64,000 bases of DNA from JANOYJ01 sp963792485 (GTDB lineage Bacteria; Pseudomonadota; Alphaproteobacteria; Rhizobiales; Rhizobiaceae): positions 1 to 64,000 of the forward strand of contig CAWBWL010000006.1 in the NCBI GenBank assembly GCA_963792485.1. Direction: 5' to 3'. How positions within the stretch are numbered: position 1 is the stretch's first letter; each line of letters opens with the position of its first letter. A program made the position numbers and the translations under genes. This document shows positions 17,055 through 25,827 of this stretch, piece after piece. The notes under the pieces are model-generated. The model was not told where the DNA came from. It saw only the letters and a program-made list of their open reading frames with translations, and did not search any database.

Positions 17055-17802
17055 GACCGCTCTGCGGGCGCTGTCCCTGATGGATCTGACTGACCTCAAC
17101 GCCAACTCCTCGGCAGAGGCGGTGGCGAAACTTTGCGGGAGTGCGGCGACGCCACACGGCAATGTTGCCGCAATCTGTATCTGGCCACGCTTTGTCAAAG
17201 GCGCCAAGCCGCTGCTCAAAGGGTCCGGGATCAGGATCGCAACGGTGGTGAATTTTCCGGATGGCAATGAAGATACCGCGCCGGTCGTGATGGAGACGGA
17301 GAAAGCGATCAAGGACGGCGCGGACGAGATTGACCTCGTCTTTCCCTATCGCGCATTCAAGCGGGGAGAGCATGAGCTTGCGGGTGAGCAGATTTCCATC
17401 ATCGCTTCGGTCTGCAAGGACCGGGCGCTGCTCAAGGTGATATTGGAGACCGGCGAGCTGAGAGATGCCGGGCTGATCCGGGCTGCTTCCGAACTCGCGC
17501 TTGAGGAAGGCGCTGACTTCATCAAGACATCGACCGGCAAGGCGCAGGTCAACGCAACGCCGCGCGCGGCGGAAATCATGCTGGAAGCGATCAAGGCGTC
17601 GGGCAGGCGGGATGCGGGGTTCAAACCTGCGGGCGGGATCAAGACGGTCGCGGACGCCGCCGTTTATCTCGAACTGGCCGACCGGATCATGGGACCGGAT
17701 TGGGCAAAACCCGCAACGTTCCGTTTCGGCGCATCCTCGCTGCTGGGTGATATTTTGGCGGTGCTTGAGGGCAGGCAATCGACAGCCGGAACCGGCTACT
17801 GA
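17047..17802 (+). CDS. deoC: deoxyribose-phosphate aldolase
   Basis: Class I aldolase (251 aa) that cleaves 2-deoxyribose 5-phosphate to glyceraldehyde 3-phosphate and acetaldehyde. Visible motifs: MDLTDLNANSS at the N-terminus, ICIWPRF, DEIDLVFPYRAFK, the Schiff-base lysine in DFIKTSTGK, and KPAGGIKT. ATG 17047 lies within the end of the phosphorylase gene; upstream in-frame codons belong to the shadow of that gene. deoA begins 1 bp after its stop. Confidence 0.93.
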   Translation: MRETALRALSLMDLTDLNANSSAEAVAKLCGSAATPHGNVAAICIWPRFVKGAKPLLKGSGIRIATVVNFPDGNEDTAPVVMETEKAIKDGADEIDLVFPYRAFKRGEHELAGEQISIIASVCKDRALLKVILETGELRDAGLIRAASELALEEGADFIKTSTGKAQVNATPRAAEIMLEAIKASGRRDAGFKPAGGIKTVADAAVYLELADRIMGPDWAKPATFRFGASSLLGDILAVLEGRQSTAGTGY

Positions 17803-17803
17803 C

Positions 17804-19120
17804 ATGCTGGCGCAGGAGATAATCCGGCGAAAGCGCGATGGCGGGAAACTGCCGGGGCCAGAAATCGCTTCCTTTATCTCCGGCGTCACATCTGGCTCGG
17901 TCAGCGAAGGACAGATCGCAGCGCTTGCCATGGCCGTCTTCTTCAACGGAATGGAGCGTGACGAGACGGTAGCGTTGACAATGGCGATGCGCGATTCCGG
18001 CACCGTCCTTGATTGGTCGGACTTGGCGGGACCCGCAGTAGACAAGCATTCAACCGGCGGTGTGGGAGATAATGTCTCGCTGATGCTGGCGCCGATTGTG
18101 GCCGCCTGCGGCGCTTATGTGCCGATGATTTCCGGGCGCGGTCTTGGGCATACGGGCGGCACGCTCGACAAGATGGATTCGATCCCGGGTTACACGAGCC
18201 AGCCCGACAATCTGCTATTCAGAAAAGTCGTGAAAGAAGTCGGCTGCGCCATTATTGGCCAGACCAGCGATCTCGCCCCCGCCGACAAGCGCATCTATTC
18301 CATTCGGGATGTGACGGCGACGGTGGAATCAATTGCGCTGATCACGGCTTCGATTCTATCGAAAAAGCTGGCGGCCGGACTTCAAGCGCTGGTATTGGAC
18401 GTGAAAGCCGGCAATGGCGCCTTCATGGCAAAGACCAAAGACGCCGTGAAACTTGCAACCTCGCTGGTTGAAGTTGCAAATGGAGCAGGCCTCAAAACTG
18501 CCGCGTTGGTCACCGACATGAACGAGCCTCTGGCGAGCGCAGCAGGCAATGCAGTTGAAGTCATGAACGCCATCGAGTTCCTGACAGGAAAACGCGATCC
18601 GCGGCTTGAGAGCGTCACGCTTGATCTTGCCGCGGAAATGCTGGAGCAGGCGGGCATAGCGGCGACTGTGCGGGAAGGCCATGCGCTCGCAAAACATGCG
18701 CTCGACAGCGGCAAGGCGGCGGAGCTGTTCGCGCGCATGGTCGCCGCTTTAGGGGGCCCAAACGACCTGATGGAAAAGCCGGGAAAGCATCTCGGTTCAG
18801 CGCCGGTCATCAAGCCTGTGGCGGCGCTGTCCGACGGCTTCATTCATTCGATCCTTACGCGCGGTCTTGGCGTTGCTGTGGTTGGTTTGGGAGGCGGGCG
18901 CACGCGGCCGCAAGATCCCGTCGACCATGCGGTAGGGCTGACAGGGCTTCTGCCCATCGGCGCGAAGGTGTCGAAAGGCGAGCCGCTCTGCGCCGTCCAT
19001 GCGCGCACGGATGCGGAGGCCAATGCTGCAGCAGAAGCAGTGCAGACGGCTTATCGCTTGAGCGCCGGCAAGCCAGCGCTGACTGACACGGTTATCAGGC
19101 GGCTCGGTCCTACTGCTTGA
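17804..19120 (+). CDS. deoA: thymidine phosphorylase
   Basis: Pyrimidine nucleoside phosphorylase (438 aa) that splits thymidine to thymine and deoxyribose 1-phosphate. It shows the family motif KHSTGGVGDNVSLMLAPIVAACG, SGRGLGHTGGTLDKMDSIPG, the LVLDVKAGNGAFM segment, and the C-terminal domain ending in LSAGKPALTD. Its ATG directly follows the deoC stop. Its 3' end overlaps the convergent protease gene by 11 bp. Confidence 0.94.
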   Translation: MLAQEIIRRKRDGGKLPGPEIASFISGVTSGSVSEGQIAALAMAVFFNGMERDETVALTMAMRDSGTVLDWSDLAGPAVDKHSTGGVGDNVSLMLAPIVAACGAYVPMISGRGLGHTGGTLDKMDSIPGYTSQPDNLLFRKVVKEVGCAIIGQTSDLAPADKRIYSIRDVTATVESIALITASILSKKLAAGLQALVLDVKAGNGAFMAKTKDAVKLATSLVEVANGAGLKTAALVTDMNEPLASAAGNAVEVMNAIEFLTGKRDPRLESVTLDLAAEMLEQAGIAATVREGHALAKHALDSGKAAELFARMVAALGGPNDLMEKPGKHLGSAPVIKPVAALSDGFIHSILTRGLGVAVVGLGGGRTRPQDPVDHAVGLTGLLPIGAKVSKGEPLCAVHARTDAEANAAAEAVQTAYRLSAGKPALTDTVIRRLGPTA

Positions 19121-19646
19121 GGATCAGCTCGCCGTCTTCGACCTTGAAGCTTTTCAACTGATTGAGGAAACTCATGCCGAGCAGCGTGCCGCCGAGCGCC
19201 TTGTCATCAATGACCGCCGCTTCCACATCCCGCACCCGGATGGAGCCGAACTCGATGGACTTTATAACAGCGCGCGCAACCTTGATTGTGCCGTTTGCAG
19301 TCTGAACTGGATATTTGAAATCGGCAGGCACAACGGAAATGCCGAGGCGGCGGGCGGTGGACTTCGAGATAGCGACAATCGTCGCGCCGGTATCAACCAT
19401 CGCTTCCACCTGGCGTCCGTTCATGCGAAACTGGGAGACAAAATGGCCTTGACCGTTGGAGTCGATGCGTTCCTCCCCCGAAAGGCTCGCTTTGGTGACT
19501 TTGACAGCCGGTTCCCGCTTCGATTTGCTTGGGGATTCATTGACTGCTTGTTTCTGGACAACAGGTTCGGGATTGCGCATCATCGCCGATGGCAGCACCA
19601 AAGCCGCAACCGCAAAAAACACCATGGATGCAATCAGGCGGCCCAT
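19110..19646 (-). CDS. TIGR02281-type retropepsin-like aspartic protease
   Basis: A 178-aa protein with an N-terminal membrane anchor or signal (residues 5-22), a Lys/Ser-rich linker, and a single retropepsin domain. The catalytic motif is VDTGAT around Asp85; the flap-side segments are YPVQTANGTIKVARA and TLLGMSFLNQL. With one domain it would need to dimerise for activity. The family is widespread in alphaproteobacteria; its natural substrate is mostly unknown. No functional link to the nucleoside genes is evident. Confidence 0.85.
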   Translation of the reverse strand: MGRLIASMVFFAVAALVLPSAMMRNPEPVVQKQAVNESPSKSKREPAVKVTKASLSGEERIDSNGQGHFVSQFRMNGRQVEAMVDTGATIVAISKSTARRLGISVVPADFKYPVQTANGTIKVARAVIKSIEFGSIRVRDVEAAVIDDKALGGTLLGMSFLNQLKSFKVEDGELILKQ

Positions 19647-19748
19647 ATTTCACACTCCCACCAAACGGAGGAAGTTTCGCGAAACTGCCTCAAGTTCCGG
19701 TTAAGGGCCGGCTTGGATTGATGGCATGAAAAACAAATCGATAATCAA

Positions 19749-20381
19749 ATGATGAAAATCTTAAGCGTCAATGTCGGCAAGGCAGAGCCGTTCGAGCACA
19801 CCGCGCCAAAAATCACGGGCATTTTCAAAAAGCCGCAGACCGGTCCAGTTCATATCAGCGCCCATGGGCTGACCAATGACGCGATCTGCGACTTGAAGCA
19901 TCACGGCGGGCTTGATCAAGCTGTCTATATCTACGGTCAGCCCGATTATGATTTCTGGTCTGCGGAACTCAACCGGGCGCTTGCGCCGGGAACTTTCGGA
20001 GAGAACTTGACCGTCGCAAATCTCGAAAGCGCGAAAATCCATATCGGCGACCGCTTTGTTCTCGGCAGCCTTGTCATGGAAGTGAACTCGCCGCGCATTC
20101 CCTGCCGCACATTTGCAGCGCGGATGCAGGATAAACATTTTGCCAAGAAATTTCTCGCCGCCAACCGCCCCGGCATTTACTGCCGCGTACTGTCTGAAGG
20201 GCCGGTTGAGGCGGGCAATGTTTTGGAGCACGTGCCATTTGCGGGCGAGATGGTTTCAGTGATTGAAATGAACGAGACCTGGAACCGCAAGGATCTGGAG
20301 CCAGATGAGGTGCGACGGTTTCTTGCGACGCCGGTTCATCACAAATTCAGGGAAGAGTGGGAGGGCCGCTACGATGGATGA
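19749..20381 (+). CDS. MOSC-domain protein (YiiM-like)
   Basis: A 210-aa MOSC-domain protein, a fold that binds molybdenum cofactor or sulfur carriers. It shows LSVNVGKAEPF, the GLTNDAICDLKHHGGLDQAVYIYGQPDYDFW core, PGTFGENLTV, and IPCRTFAARM with the conserved cysteine. YiiM-type proteins have been linked to detoxification of N-hydroxylated bases. Its 3' end overlaps the convergent parE by 13 bp. Confidence 0.85.
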   Translation: MMKILSVNVGKAEPFEHTAPKITGIFKKPQTGPVHISAHGLTNDAICDLKHHGGLDQAVYIYGQPDYDFWSAELNRALAPGTFGENLTVANLESAKIHIGDRFVLGSLVMEVNSPRIPCRTFAARMQDKHFAKKFLAANRPGIYCRVLSEGPVEAGNVLEHVPFAGEMVSVIEMNETWNRKDLEPDEVRRFLATPVHHKFREEWEGRYDG

Positions 20382-20677
20382 CTTTTCTCAGAAAGCTCCG
20401 TTTGCCAATCAGCATGGTCATGCATGATCCTCAATATGAAGGCACCGCGCTCGTCAATCGAGTAGATGATCAAATGTGAGCCGGTGACATGCACGCGGAC
20501 AGGCGGGTTGATTTCCCGCCGTTCGCGGCTGGCCCTCGGATTTGCTCCAACGAATTCAAATTCCTTCATCAGCGCTTTCAAATAGCTGTCTGCCTGACGC
20601 TCGCCAAAAGACAGCGTCCCAAAAGTATGGATGTCCCTGACGTCCTGGTCGGCTGCAATGGATAGCCTAAACGGCAT
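20369..20677 (-). CDS. parE: ParE/RelE-family toxin
   Basis: A 102-aa toxin of the RelE/ParE superfamily. It has LSIAADQDVRDIHTFGTLSFGERQADSYLKALMKEF at the N-terminus and IYSIDERGAFILRIMHDHADW near the end, the usual beta-hairpin core. The gene starts 11 bp inside the antitoxin gene, the normal antitoxin-first order on the minus strand. ParE types usually inhibit gyrase; target not shown by sequence. Confidence 0.85.
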   Translation of the reverse strand: MPFRLSIAADQDVRDIHTFGTLSFGERQADSYLKALMKEFEFVGANPRASRERREINPPVRVHVTGSHLIIYSIDERGAFILRIMHDHADWQTELSEKSHPS

Positions 20678-20921
20678 TCAACTTCCGCGCGGTCTGCTCT
20701 TTTGCCGATGCAAAAAGCTCTTCCATTGTCAATGCGCTGACTCCGCTGGCAAACCCCTCGTCCACCATTGCCTGCATATTCGCGATTTTCTCCCTGCGCA
20801 GCTGCTCCCGCCGGATCAGGTCTCGGACATAATCGCTGCTGTTGCTGTATTTGCCGTCCTCGCTCTGGGCCTCGACCCATGCCTTCATTTGCTCAGGCAG
20901 GGATATGTTCATAGTCGCCAT
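20667..20921 (-). CDS. parD: ParD-family ribbon-helix-helix antitoxin
   Basis: An 84-aa antitoxin. The RHH domain is MATMNISLPEQMKAWVEAQ followed by YSNSSDYVRDLIRREQLRREK, and the acidic C-terminal region would wrap the toxin. I prefer ATG 20921 because the homologous part begins there; ATG 20942 or 20963 would extend it by a few residues. It should repress its own promoter. Confidence 0.88.
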   Translation of the reverse strand: MATMNISLPEQMKAWVEAQSEDGKYSNSSDYVRDLIRREQLRREKIANMQAMVDEGFASGVSALTMEELFASAKEQTARKLNAV

Positions 20922-20975
20922 GGCCGCGATCTCCTTGTCCATACGAAATAGCAATTTTGGCAAACCTTGTCAAAA

Positions 20976-21602
20976 TCACTTGGTCCCATACATCCGGTCA
21001 CCTGCATCGCCGAGCCCGGGCACGATATAGCCCTTCTCGTTCAAATGGCTGTCAATTGCCGCCGTGAACACCGGCACATCAGGATGCGCCTCGGTGAAGC
21101 GCTTGATGCCCTCCGGCGCAGCGAGGAGACAGACGAAGCGCAGATTGTTGGCGCCCCGGCCTTTCAGCTTGTCGATGGCAGCAATTGCGGAGTTGGCCGT
21201 CGCGAGCATGGGATCGACAACGATCACCAGACGATCTGCGATATCCTCGGGAGCCTTGAAGTAATATTCGATGGCCTCGAGCGTGTCATGATCACGATAA
21301 AGTCCGATATGGGCAACGCGCGCCGAGGGGACGAGTTCGAGCATGCCTTCAAGCAGGCCGTTGCCGGATCGCAGCACCGAGGCGAAGACCAGCTTTTTGC
21401 CTGCCAGCGTTGGCGCGTTCATTTCCTGCATTGGTGTTTCGATGCGCTTGGAGGTAAGATCAAGATCGCGGGTCACCTCGTAACAGAGCAGCAGGGAAAT
21501 TTCCTTGAGCAATTGCCGGAAGCTAGCCGTCGAGGTCGCCTTGTCGCGCATGATGGTGAGCTTGTGCTGGACAAGCGGATGGTCGACGACGGTGACAGTC
21601 AT
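20976..21602 (-). CDS. upp: uracil phosphoribosyltransferase
   Basis: UPRT (208 aa) converts uracil and PRPP to UMP. Motifs: VDHPLVQHKLTIMRDK, VFASVLRSGNGLLEGMLELVP, the PRPP loop VVDPMLATANSA, and PGLGDAGDRMYGTK at the C-terminus. Start ATG 21602 follows GGAGCCCC. It lies 39 bp after the add stop, so the two salvage genes form a minus-strand pair. It recovers uracil released by pyrimidine phosphorylases. Confidence 0.95.
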   Translation of the reverse strand: MTVTVVDHPLVQHKLTIMRDKATSTASFRQLLKEISLLLCYEVTRDLDLTSKRIETPMQEMNAPTLAGKKLVFASVLRSGNGLLEGMLELVPSARVAHIGLYRDHDTLEAIEYYFKAPEDIADRLVIVVDPMLATANSAIAAIDKLKGRGANNLRFVCLLAAPEGIKRFTEAHPDVPVFTAAIDSHLNEKGYIVPGLGDAGDRMYGTK

Positions 21603-21641
21603 GAGGGGCTCCAGAAATGAGAGTTTGGCCAAACCGTAAGG

Positions 21642-22607
21642 TCAGCCGACAAGTCTTGCAAGCAGCGTTGCGCGAGTGACTTCGTCAACGAAGGCAGACT
21701 TGAGGGCAGTGCGGGTGATATCCGCAAGTTCGCTGTCGTTCAGGCCAAATTCCTTCGCGCCAATCTCATATTCGCGCCTAAGGCTGCTCGCAAAGTAGGG
21801 CGGGTCGTCGGAGTTGAGCGTTACGGGCACACCAGCCGACCTCAGCCGCATGAACGGATGTTCGGCAAAGCTCGGGAAGACACCGAGCGAGATGTTCGAT
21901 CCTGGGCAGCATTCCAGCACAATCTGCTCGTCGGCCAGCCGCATGACCAAGTCCGGGTTTTCAATGGCGCGCACGCCATGACCGATGCGCGACGGTTTCA
22001 AATGATCGAGCGCATCAGCAACGCTTTGCCAACCGCACAATTCTCCGGCGTGCACTGTGATGCCAAGCCCCGCATCCCGCGCCATGTCAAAGGCGCGGAC
22101 AAAGTCACGTGGGTGGTGCATGCGCTCTTCTCCCGCCATGCCCCATCCTGTGACCAGCGGATGCGGGTTTGCGATGATATGACGCGCCGCCTCTTCGACG
22201 CCCTCGGGCCCAAGATGCCGCAGGCCTGTCGCGATCATCCGTGTTTCAATGCCGGTATTCGCCTTGGCGCGGCACATGCCTTCCGCGAGGCCCTCAATAT
22301 AGGCGCGAGGGTCGAGACCGGTGCTTTGTGCGTGATTGGTCGAAATGAAGATTTCGCCATAGATGGCTCCATCCGCCGCGATGCCTTCAAAATAGGTCTG
22401 CGACAGAAGGGCGTAGTCCTCCTCTGTGCGAAACAGACTGGCCGCCATGTCGTAAGCGCGCAGAAACGAGGTGAAGTCGTGCCAGACAAAGGCGTCGCCC
22501 TTGATGAGACCGTCAATCGAAACATCGTACTTTCGCGCCTGTGCAGCCACGAGTCCCGTTGATGCTGCGCCCTCAATGTGACAGTGAAGTTCCGCCTTTG
22601 CGACCAT
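21642..22607 (-). CDS. add: adenosine deaminase
   Basis: Zinc enzyme (321 aa) that converts adenosine to inosine, feeding the purine nucleoside phosphorylase. Motifs: AELHCHIEGA (metal-binding HxH), VHAGE with the conserved His and Glu, RIGHGVRA, and LNSDDPPYF with metal-binding Asp. Length is slightly short of the E. coli enzyme. It is the first gene of the add-upp operon. Confidence 0.93.
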   Translation of the reverse strand: MVAKAELHCHIEGAASTGLVAAQARKYDVSIDGLIKGDAFVWHDFTSFLRAYDMAASLFRTEEDYALLSQTYFEGIAADGAIYGEIFISTNHAQSTGLDPRAYIEGLAEGMCRAKANTGIETRMIATGLRHLGPEGVEEAARHIIANPHPLVTGWGMAGEERMHHPRDFVRAFDMARDAGLGITVHAGELCGWQSVADALDHLKPSRIGHGVRAIENPDLVMRLADEQIVLECCPGSNISLGVFPSFAEHPFMRLRSAGVPVTLNSDDPPYFASSLRREYEIGAKEFGLNDSELADITRTALKSAFVDEVTRATLLARLVG

Positions 22608-22704
22608 TCCGTTTACCGTGACCCTTTACCGCGTCGCCGGACAATAGCGGAGGCGCGGTGGATGGGCTATTGTCTCCATGAATTATGAACAGGGCTAGAT
22701 CAGA

Positions 22705-23481
22705 ATGAGCGTCGAGCGCGCCAGGGACCGGGACGGCATGGAAACCTCGTTTGGCTTTTCACCTGTTCGGCCAAGCGAAAAGCAGGAGCGCGTCAATGAC
22801 GTGTTTCACAAGGTCGCCAAACGCTATGACATCATGAACGATCTGATGTCCGCCGGCATGCACCGGGCCTGGAAGGACGCGCTCGTCGATTGGCTCTCAC
22901 CATCCAAGCGCTTGGGCTGGAATGTGCTGGATGTGGCTGGCGGCACGGGCGATATCGCCTTTCGCATCGTCGAAACCTCGGGCCGGAATGCACATGTCAC
23001 GGTTCTCGACATTAACGGCTCCATGCTGGATGTCGGGCGTGACCGGGCGGAAAAGCGCGGCCTTGCCGCCAATCTCGACTTCGTCGAAGCCAATGCCGAG
23101 GACTTGCCGTTTGAAGGCGGTGTGTTTGACGCCTACACAATCGCCTTTGGCATCCGCAATGTGCCGCGTATTGACGTCGCGCTTTCGGAAGCATTCCGCG
23201 TCCTGAAACCCGGGGGGCGGTTCCTCTGCCTTGAATTTTCGGAAGTGGACATGCCGCTGCTTGACCGCGTCTATGACGAATGGTCGTTCAAGGCGATTCC
23301 GCGGATCGGCAAGGCGGTCACGGGTGATGGAGAGTCTTACAAATACCTTGTGGAATCGATCCGCAAATTCCCGAACCAGTCAAATTTTGCAGACATGATC
23401 GCGAAAGCCGGTTTTGAACGTGTGTCATTCCGCAACTATTCTGGCGGCATCGTCGCGGCCCATTCCGGCTGGAAACTGTGA
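22705..23481 (+). CDS. ubiE: ubiquinone/menaquinone biosynthesis C-methyltransferase
   Basis: SAM-dependent methyltransferase (258 aa) for C-methylation in ubiquinone biosynthesis. It has the UbiE signature YDIMNDLMSAGMHRAWKD, motif I LDVAGGTGDIAFRI, and KPGGRFLCLEFSEVDMPLLDRVYDEWSF. The C-terminal YSGGIVAAHSGWKL is typical. ubiB follows 9 bp downstream, the usual pairing. Confidence 0.95.
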   Translation: MSVERARDRDGMETSFGFSPVRPSEKQERVNDVFHKVAKRYDIMNDLMSAGMHRAWKDALVDWLSPSKRLGWNVLDVAGGTGDIAFRIVETSGRNAHVTVLDINGSMLDVGRDRAEKRGLAANLDFVEANAEDLPFEGGVFDAYTIAFGIRNVPRIDVALSEAFRVLKPGGRFLCLEFSEVDMPLLDRVYDEWSFKAIPRIGKAVTGDGESYKYLVESIRKFPNQSNFADMIAKAGFERVSFRNYSGGIVAAHSGWKL

Positions 23482-23490
23482 TCCCGCCGC

Positions 23491-25062
23491 ATGAGTAATC
23501 TGACAGCAGCATTAAGGCTAGCGCGCGCCGGATGGGTGCTTGGTCGCGAGGGCGTGTTTTCGACGCTTCCGCTGGAAGAGCTGCGCGGTCCGGCGGCCTT
23601 TGCCGGAAAAGTGCTGCGCTTCATGGCAAGACGCGACAAGTCCGTGACCCGCGAGGCAAAGCTCGCCCGCGCCATTCACCGTCTTGGCCCCTCTTATGTG
23701 AAGCTCGGCCAATTCATGGCGACGCGTCCTGATATTGTCGGACGGCAGTTGGCGCAGGATCTGTCGCGCTTGCAGGACCGCATGGACGCCTTCCCGATCA
23801 GCGAAGCGAAGCTGATGGTCGAAAGTTCGATCGGGCGCTCGATTGAAGACCTGTATGTGTCATTCGGCGTAGCAGTCGCCGCCGCCTCGATTGCGCAGGT
23901 GCATCCAGCGGAGATTTCAGGACCGGAAGGACTGAAAAAGGTTGCCGTCAAGGTGATACGCCCGAACGTGCGGCTGCGGTTTGCGCATGACCTTGAAAGC
24001 TATTTTCTCGTCGCGCGCCTTCAGGAGCGGTTCATCCCGGCAACGCGGCGGCTGCGTCCGATTGCTGCAACGGAAGTTCTGGCGCAGACCACTCGAATTG
24101 AGATGGACCTGAGGCTTGAAGCTGCTGCGCTTTCTGAACTGCGCGAGAACACGAAAGATGATTCCGGCTTTCGTGTGCCAAGCGTCGATTGGGAAAGGAC
24201 AGGCCGCGATGTCCTGACCATGGAATGGATTGACGGGGTCAAGATGAATGACCTTGAAGGCCTGCGCGCCGCAGGCCATGACTTGCCAAAGCTCGGCGCT
24301 GTCCTCATCCAGTCTTTTTTGCGCCACACGCTGCGTGACGGATTTTTCCATGCCGACATGCATCCGGGCAATCTGTTCGTCGACGCCAAGGGTGACATTG
24401 TCGCGGTCGATCTTGGCATTGCCGGGCGGTTGGGCAAAAAGGAGCGGCATTTTCTGGCCGAAATTCTCTTTGGCTTCATCCGGCGCGATTATCTGCGCGT
24501 TGCGGAAGTCCATTTTGAGGCCGGGTATGTGCCCCATAAACATGATGTGACAAGCTTCGCCCAGGCTATCCGCGCCATTGGCGAGCCAATTCACGGCCAG
24601 TCCGCCGAGACGATCTCCATGGCAAAACTTCTGACGCTTCTGTTTGAAGTCACGGAAGTGTTCGACATGGAAACACGGCCGGAACTTCTGCTCCTGCAAA
24701 AGACCATGGTCGTTGTCGAAGGCGTCGCGCGCACGCTCGATCCGGCTTTCAACATGTGGAAGACGGCCGAGCCGGTGGTCGGGGCGTGGATTGCCGATAA
24801 TCTCGGCCCGCGCGGCATGCTCCGTGACGCAGGCGACGGCTTGAAATCGCTGACGCATCTTGTCCGGCAATTGCCGGAGTTCGCTGAGCGCACGGAGCGC
24901 CTGTCCGCCGAGATCGACAAAATGGCGGAGAATGGTTTGCGCTTTGACGCGCAGACGGCTGACGCTATCGGCAAGGCCGAGGCGCGGCACGGACGGTCTG
25001 GGCGCTGGGCGCTGTGGGTGATTGCGCTGAGCGCGGTTTACCTTGCCTGGAAGCAAGTTTGA
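23491..25062 (+). CDS. ubiB: ubiquinone biosynthesis regulatory protein kinase-like UbiB
   Basis: ABC1/ADCK-family atypical kinase (523 aa). The Lys-Gln motif appears as KLGQFMATRPDIV, the ATP-binding Ala-rich loop as AVAAASIAQVHPAEI, then VKVIRPNV, and the catalytic loop HADMHPGNLFVD with IVAVDLGIAGRL. A single hydrophobic segment at the C-terminus (WALWVIALSAVYLAW) anchors it in the membrane. It is needed for aerobic ubiquinone synthesis in proteobacteria. Confidence 0.93.
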   Translation: MSNLTAALRLARAGWVLGREGVFSTLPLEELRGPAAFAGKVLRFMARRDKSVTREAKLARAIHRLGPSYVKLGQFMATRPDIVGRQLAQDLSRLQDRMDAFPISEAKLMVESSIGRSIEDLYVSFGVAVAAASIAQVHPAEISGPEGLKKVAVKVIRPNVRLRFAHDLESYFLVARLQERFIPATRRLRPIAATEVLAQTTRIEMDLRLEAAALSELRENTKDDSGFRVPSVDWERTGRDVLTMEWIDGVKMNDLEGLRAAGHDLPKLGAVLIQSFLRHTLRDGFFHADMHPGNLFVDAKGDIVAVDLGIAGRLGKKERHFLAEILFGFIRRDYLRVAEVHFEAGYVPHKHDVTSFAQAIRAIGEPIHGQSAETISMAKLLTLLFEVTEVFDMETRPELLLLQKTMVVVEGVARTLDPAFNMWKTAEPVVGAWIADNLGPRGMLRDAGDGLKSLTHLVRQLPEFAERTERLSAEIDKMAENGLRFDAQTADAIGKAEARHGRSGRWALWVIALSAVYLAWKQV

Positions 25063-25118
25063 CTGCATTGATTGCAGTGCTTACATTGATGGCATCCCGA
25101 AAGTTGGAGGCCGCCGCC

Positions 25119-25253
25119 ATGACTTCCCTGACAATCCGCAACATTGATAGTGAAACCAAGCAGAAATTCCGCGAACTCGCCGCCACGCATGGCAGATCCA
25201 TGGAGGAGGAGGCGCGCTCAATGATCAGGGCTGCGGTCAACGACAATAGCTGA
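25119..25253 (+). CDS. FitA-like ribbon-helix-helix antitoxin (short)
   Basis: A 44-aa RHH protein (MTSLTIRNIDSETKQKFRELAATHGRSMEEEARSMIR as its core, given in part). The family usually has about 80 residues; here the toxin-binding C-terminal half is missing and the protein ends VNDNS. GGAGG precedes the start. The toxin partner downstream is broken and lies about 140 bp away instead of overlapping. Confidence 0.7.
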   Translation: MTSLTIRNIDSETKQKFRELAATHGRSMEEEARSMIRAAVNDNS

Positions 25254-25389
25254 AGAACTCAGACAAAGAAGTTCGACAACTTTATGTGGGATGTCATTCC
25301 GGAGCTCACTTGTGGACAACATAGTGGATTTCGAGCTCGAAATGCCCCTTAGAACGAAGATGCATCCACGACCAAATTGCCTTCCTTTG

Positions 25390-25827
25390 ACTGATGCCAC
25401 GTTCTTGGACACAAATGTAGTCTCAGAGGTTTTCGGACCGAAGCCTGATCCGCTGTTGCGCGATGGTTTGCGCTCGCATCCGCCTGGAAGATATTTCCTC
25501 CGCAATCACCATAGCGGAGCTGCTGTTTGGCGTTGGCAGCATGCCAGAGGGTCAGCGCGAGCGCGACTTCGCTCATGCAATGTGGCGATTTTTTCGGATG
25601 AAAGATGCCCGAATCCCATTCGGAGTTGGCGACGGCAGCGAATGCGGAACAGTATGCAGGATATCTCGGCTGCCAGTCGCAGTCGTATTGGCAGGCGGAT
25701 GGATGAACTTGATGCACAAATAGCTGCGATCGCACGGTCCGAGGCCTTAATGGTGGCAACCCGCGAAATGTCAGGATTTTGAAAAGTGTGGAATTGCACT
25801 GATCAATCCATGGGAGTTCTCCGGTTG
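25390..25827 (+). pseudogene. decayed FitB/VapC PIN-domain toxin
   Basis: Pieces of a PIN-domain ribonuclease occur in order but in changing frames: TFLDTNVVSEVFGPKPDPLL (frame 1), SSAITIAELLFGVGSMPEGQRERDFAHAMWRFF (frame 2), SELATAANAEQYAGYLG (frame 3), then MDELDAQIAAIARSEALMVATREMSGF (frame 1), and finally a matching tail ending LINPWEFSG. At least three shifts in about 400 bp point to true decay rather than isolated sequence errors. The catalytic Asp of LDTN and the late Asp of MDELD are still recognisable. Confidence 0.75.
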
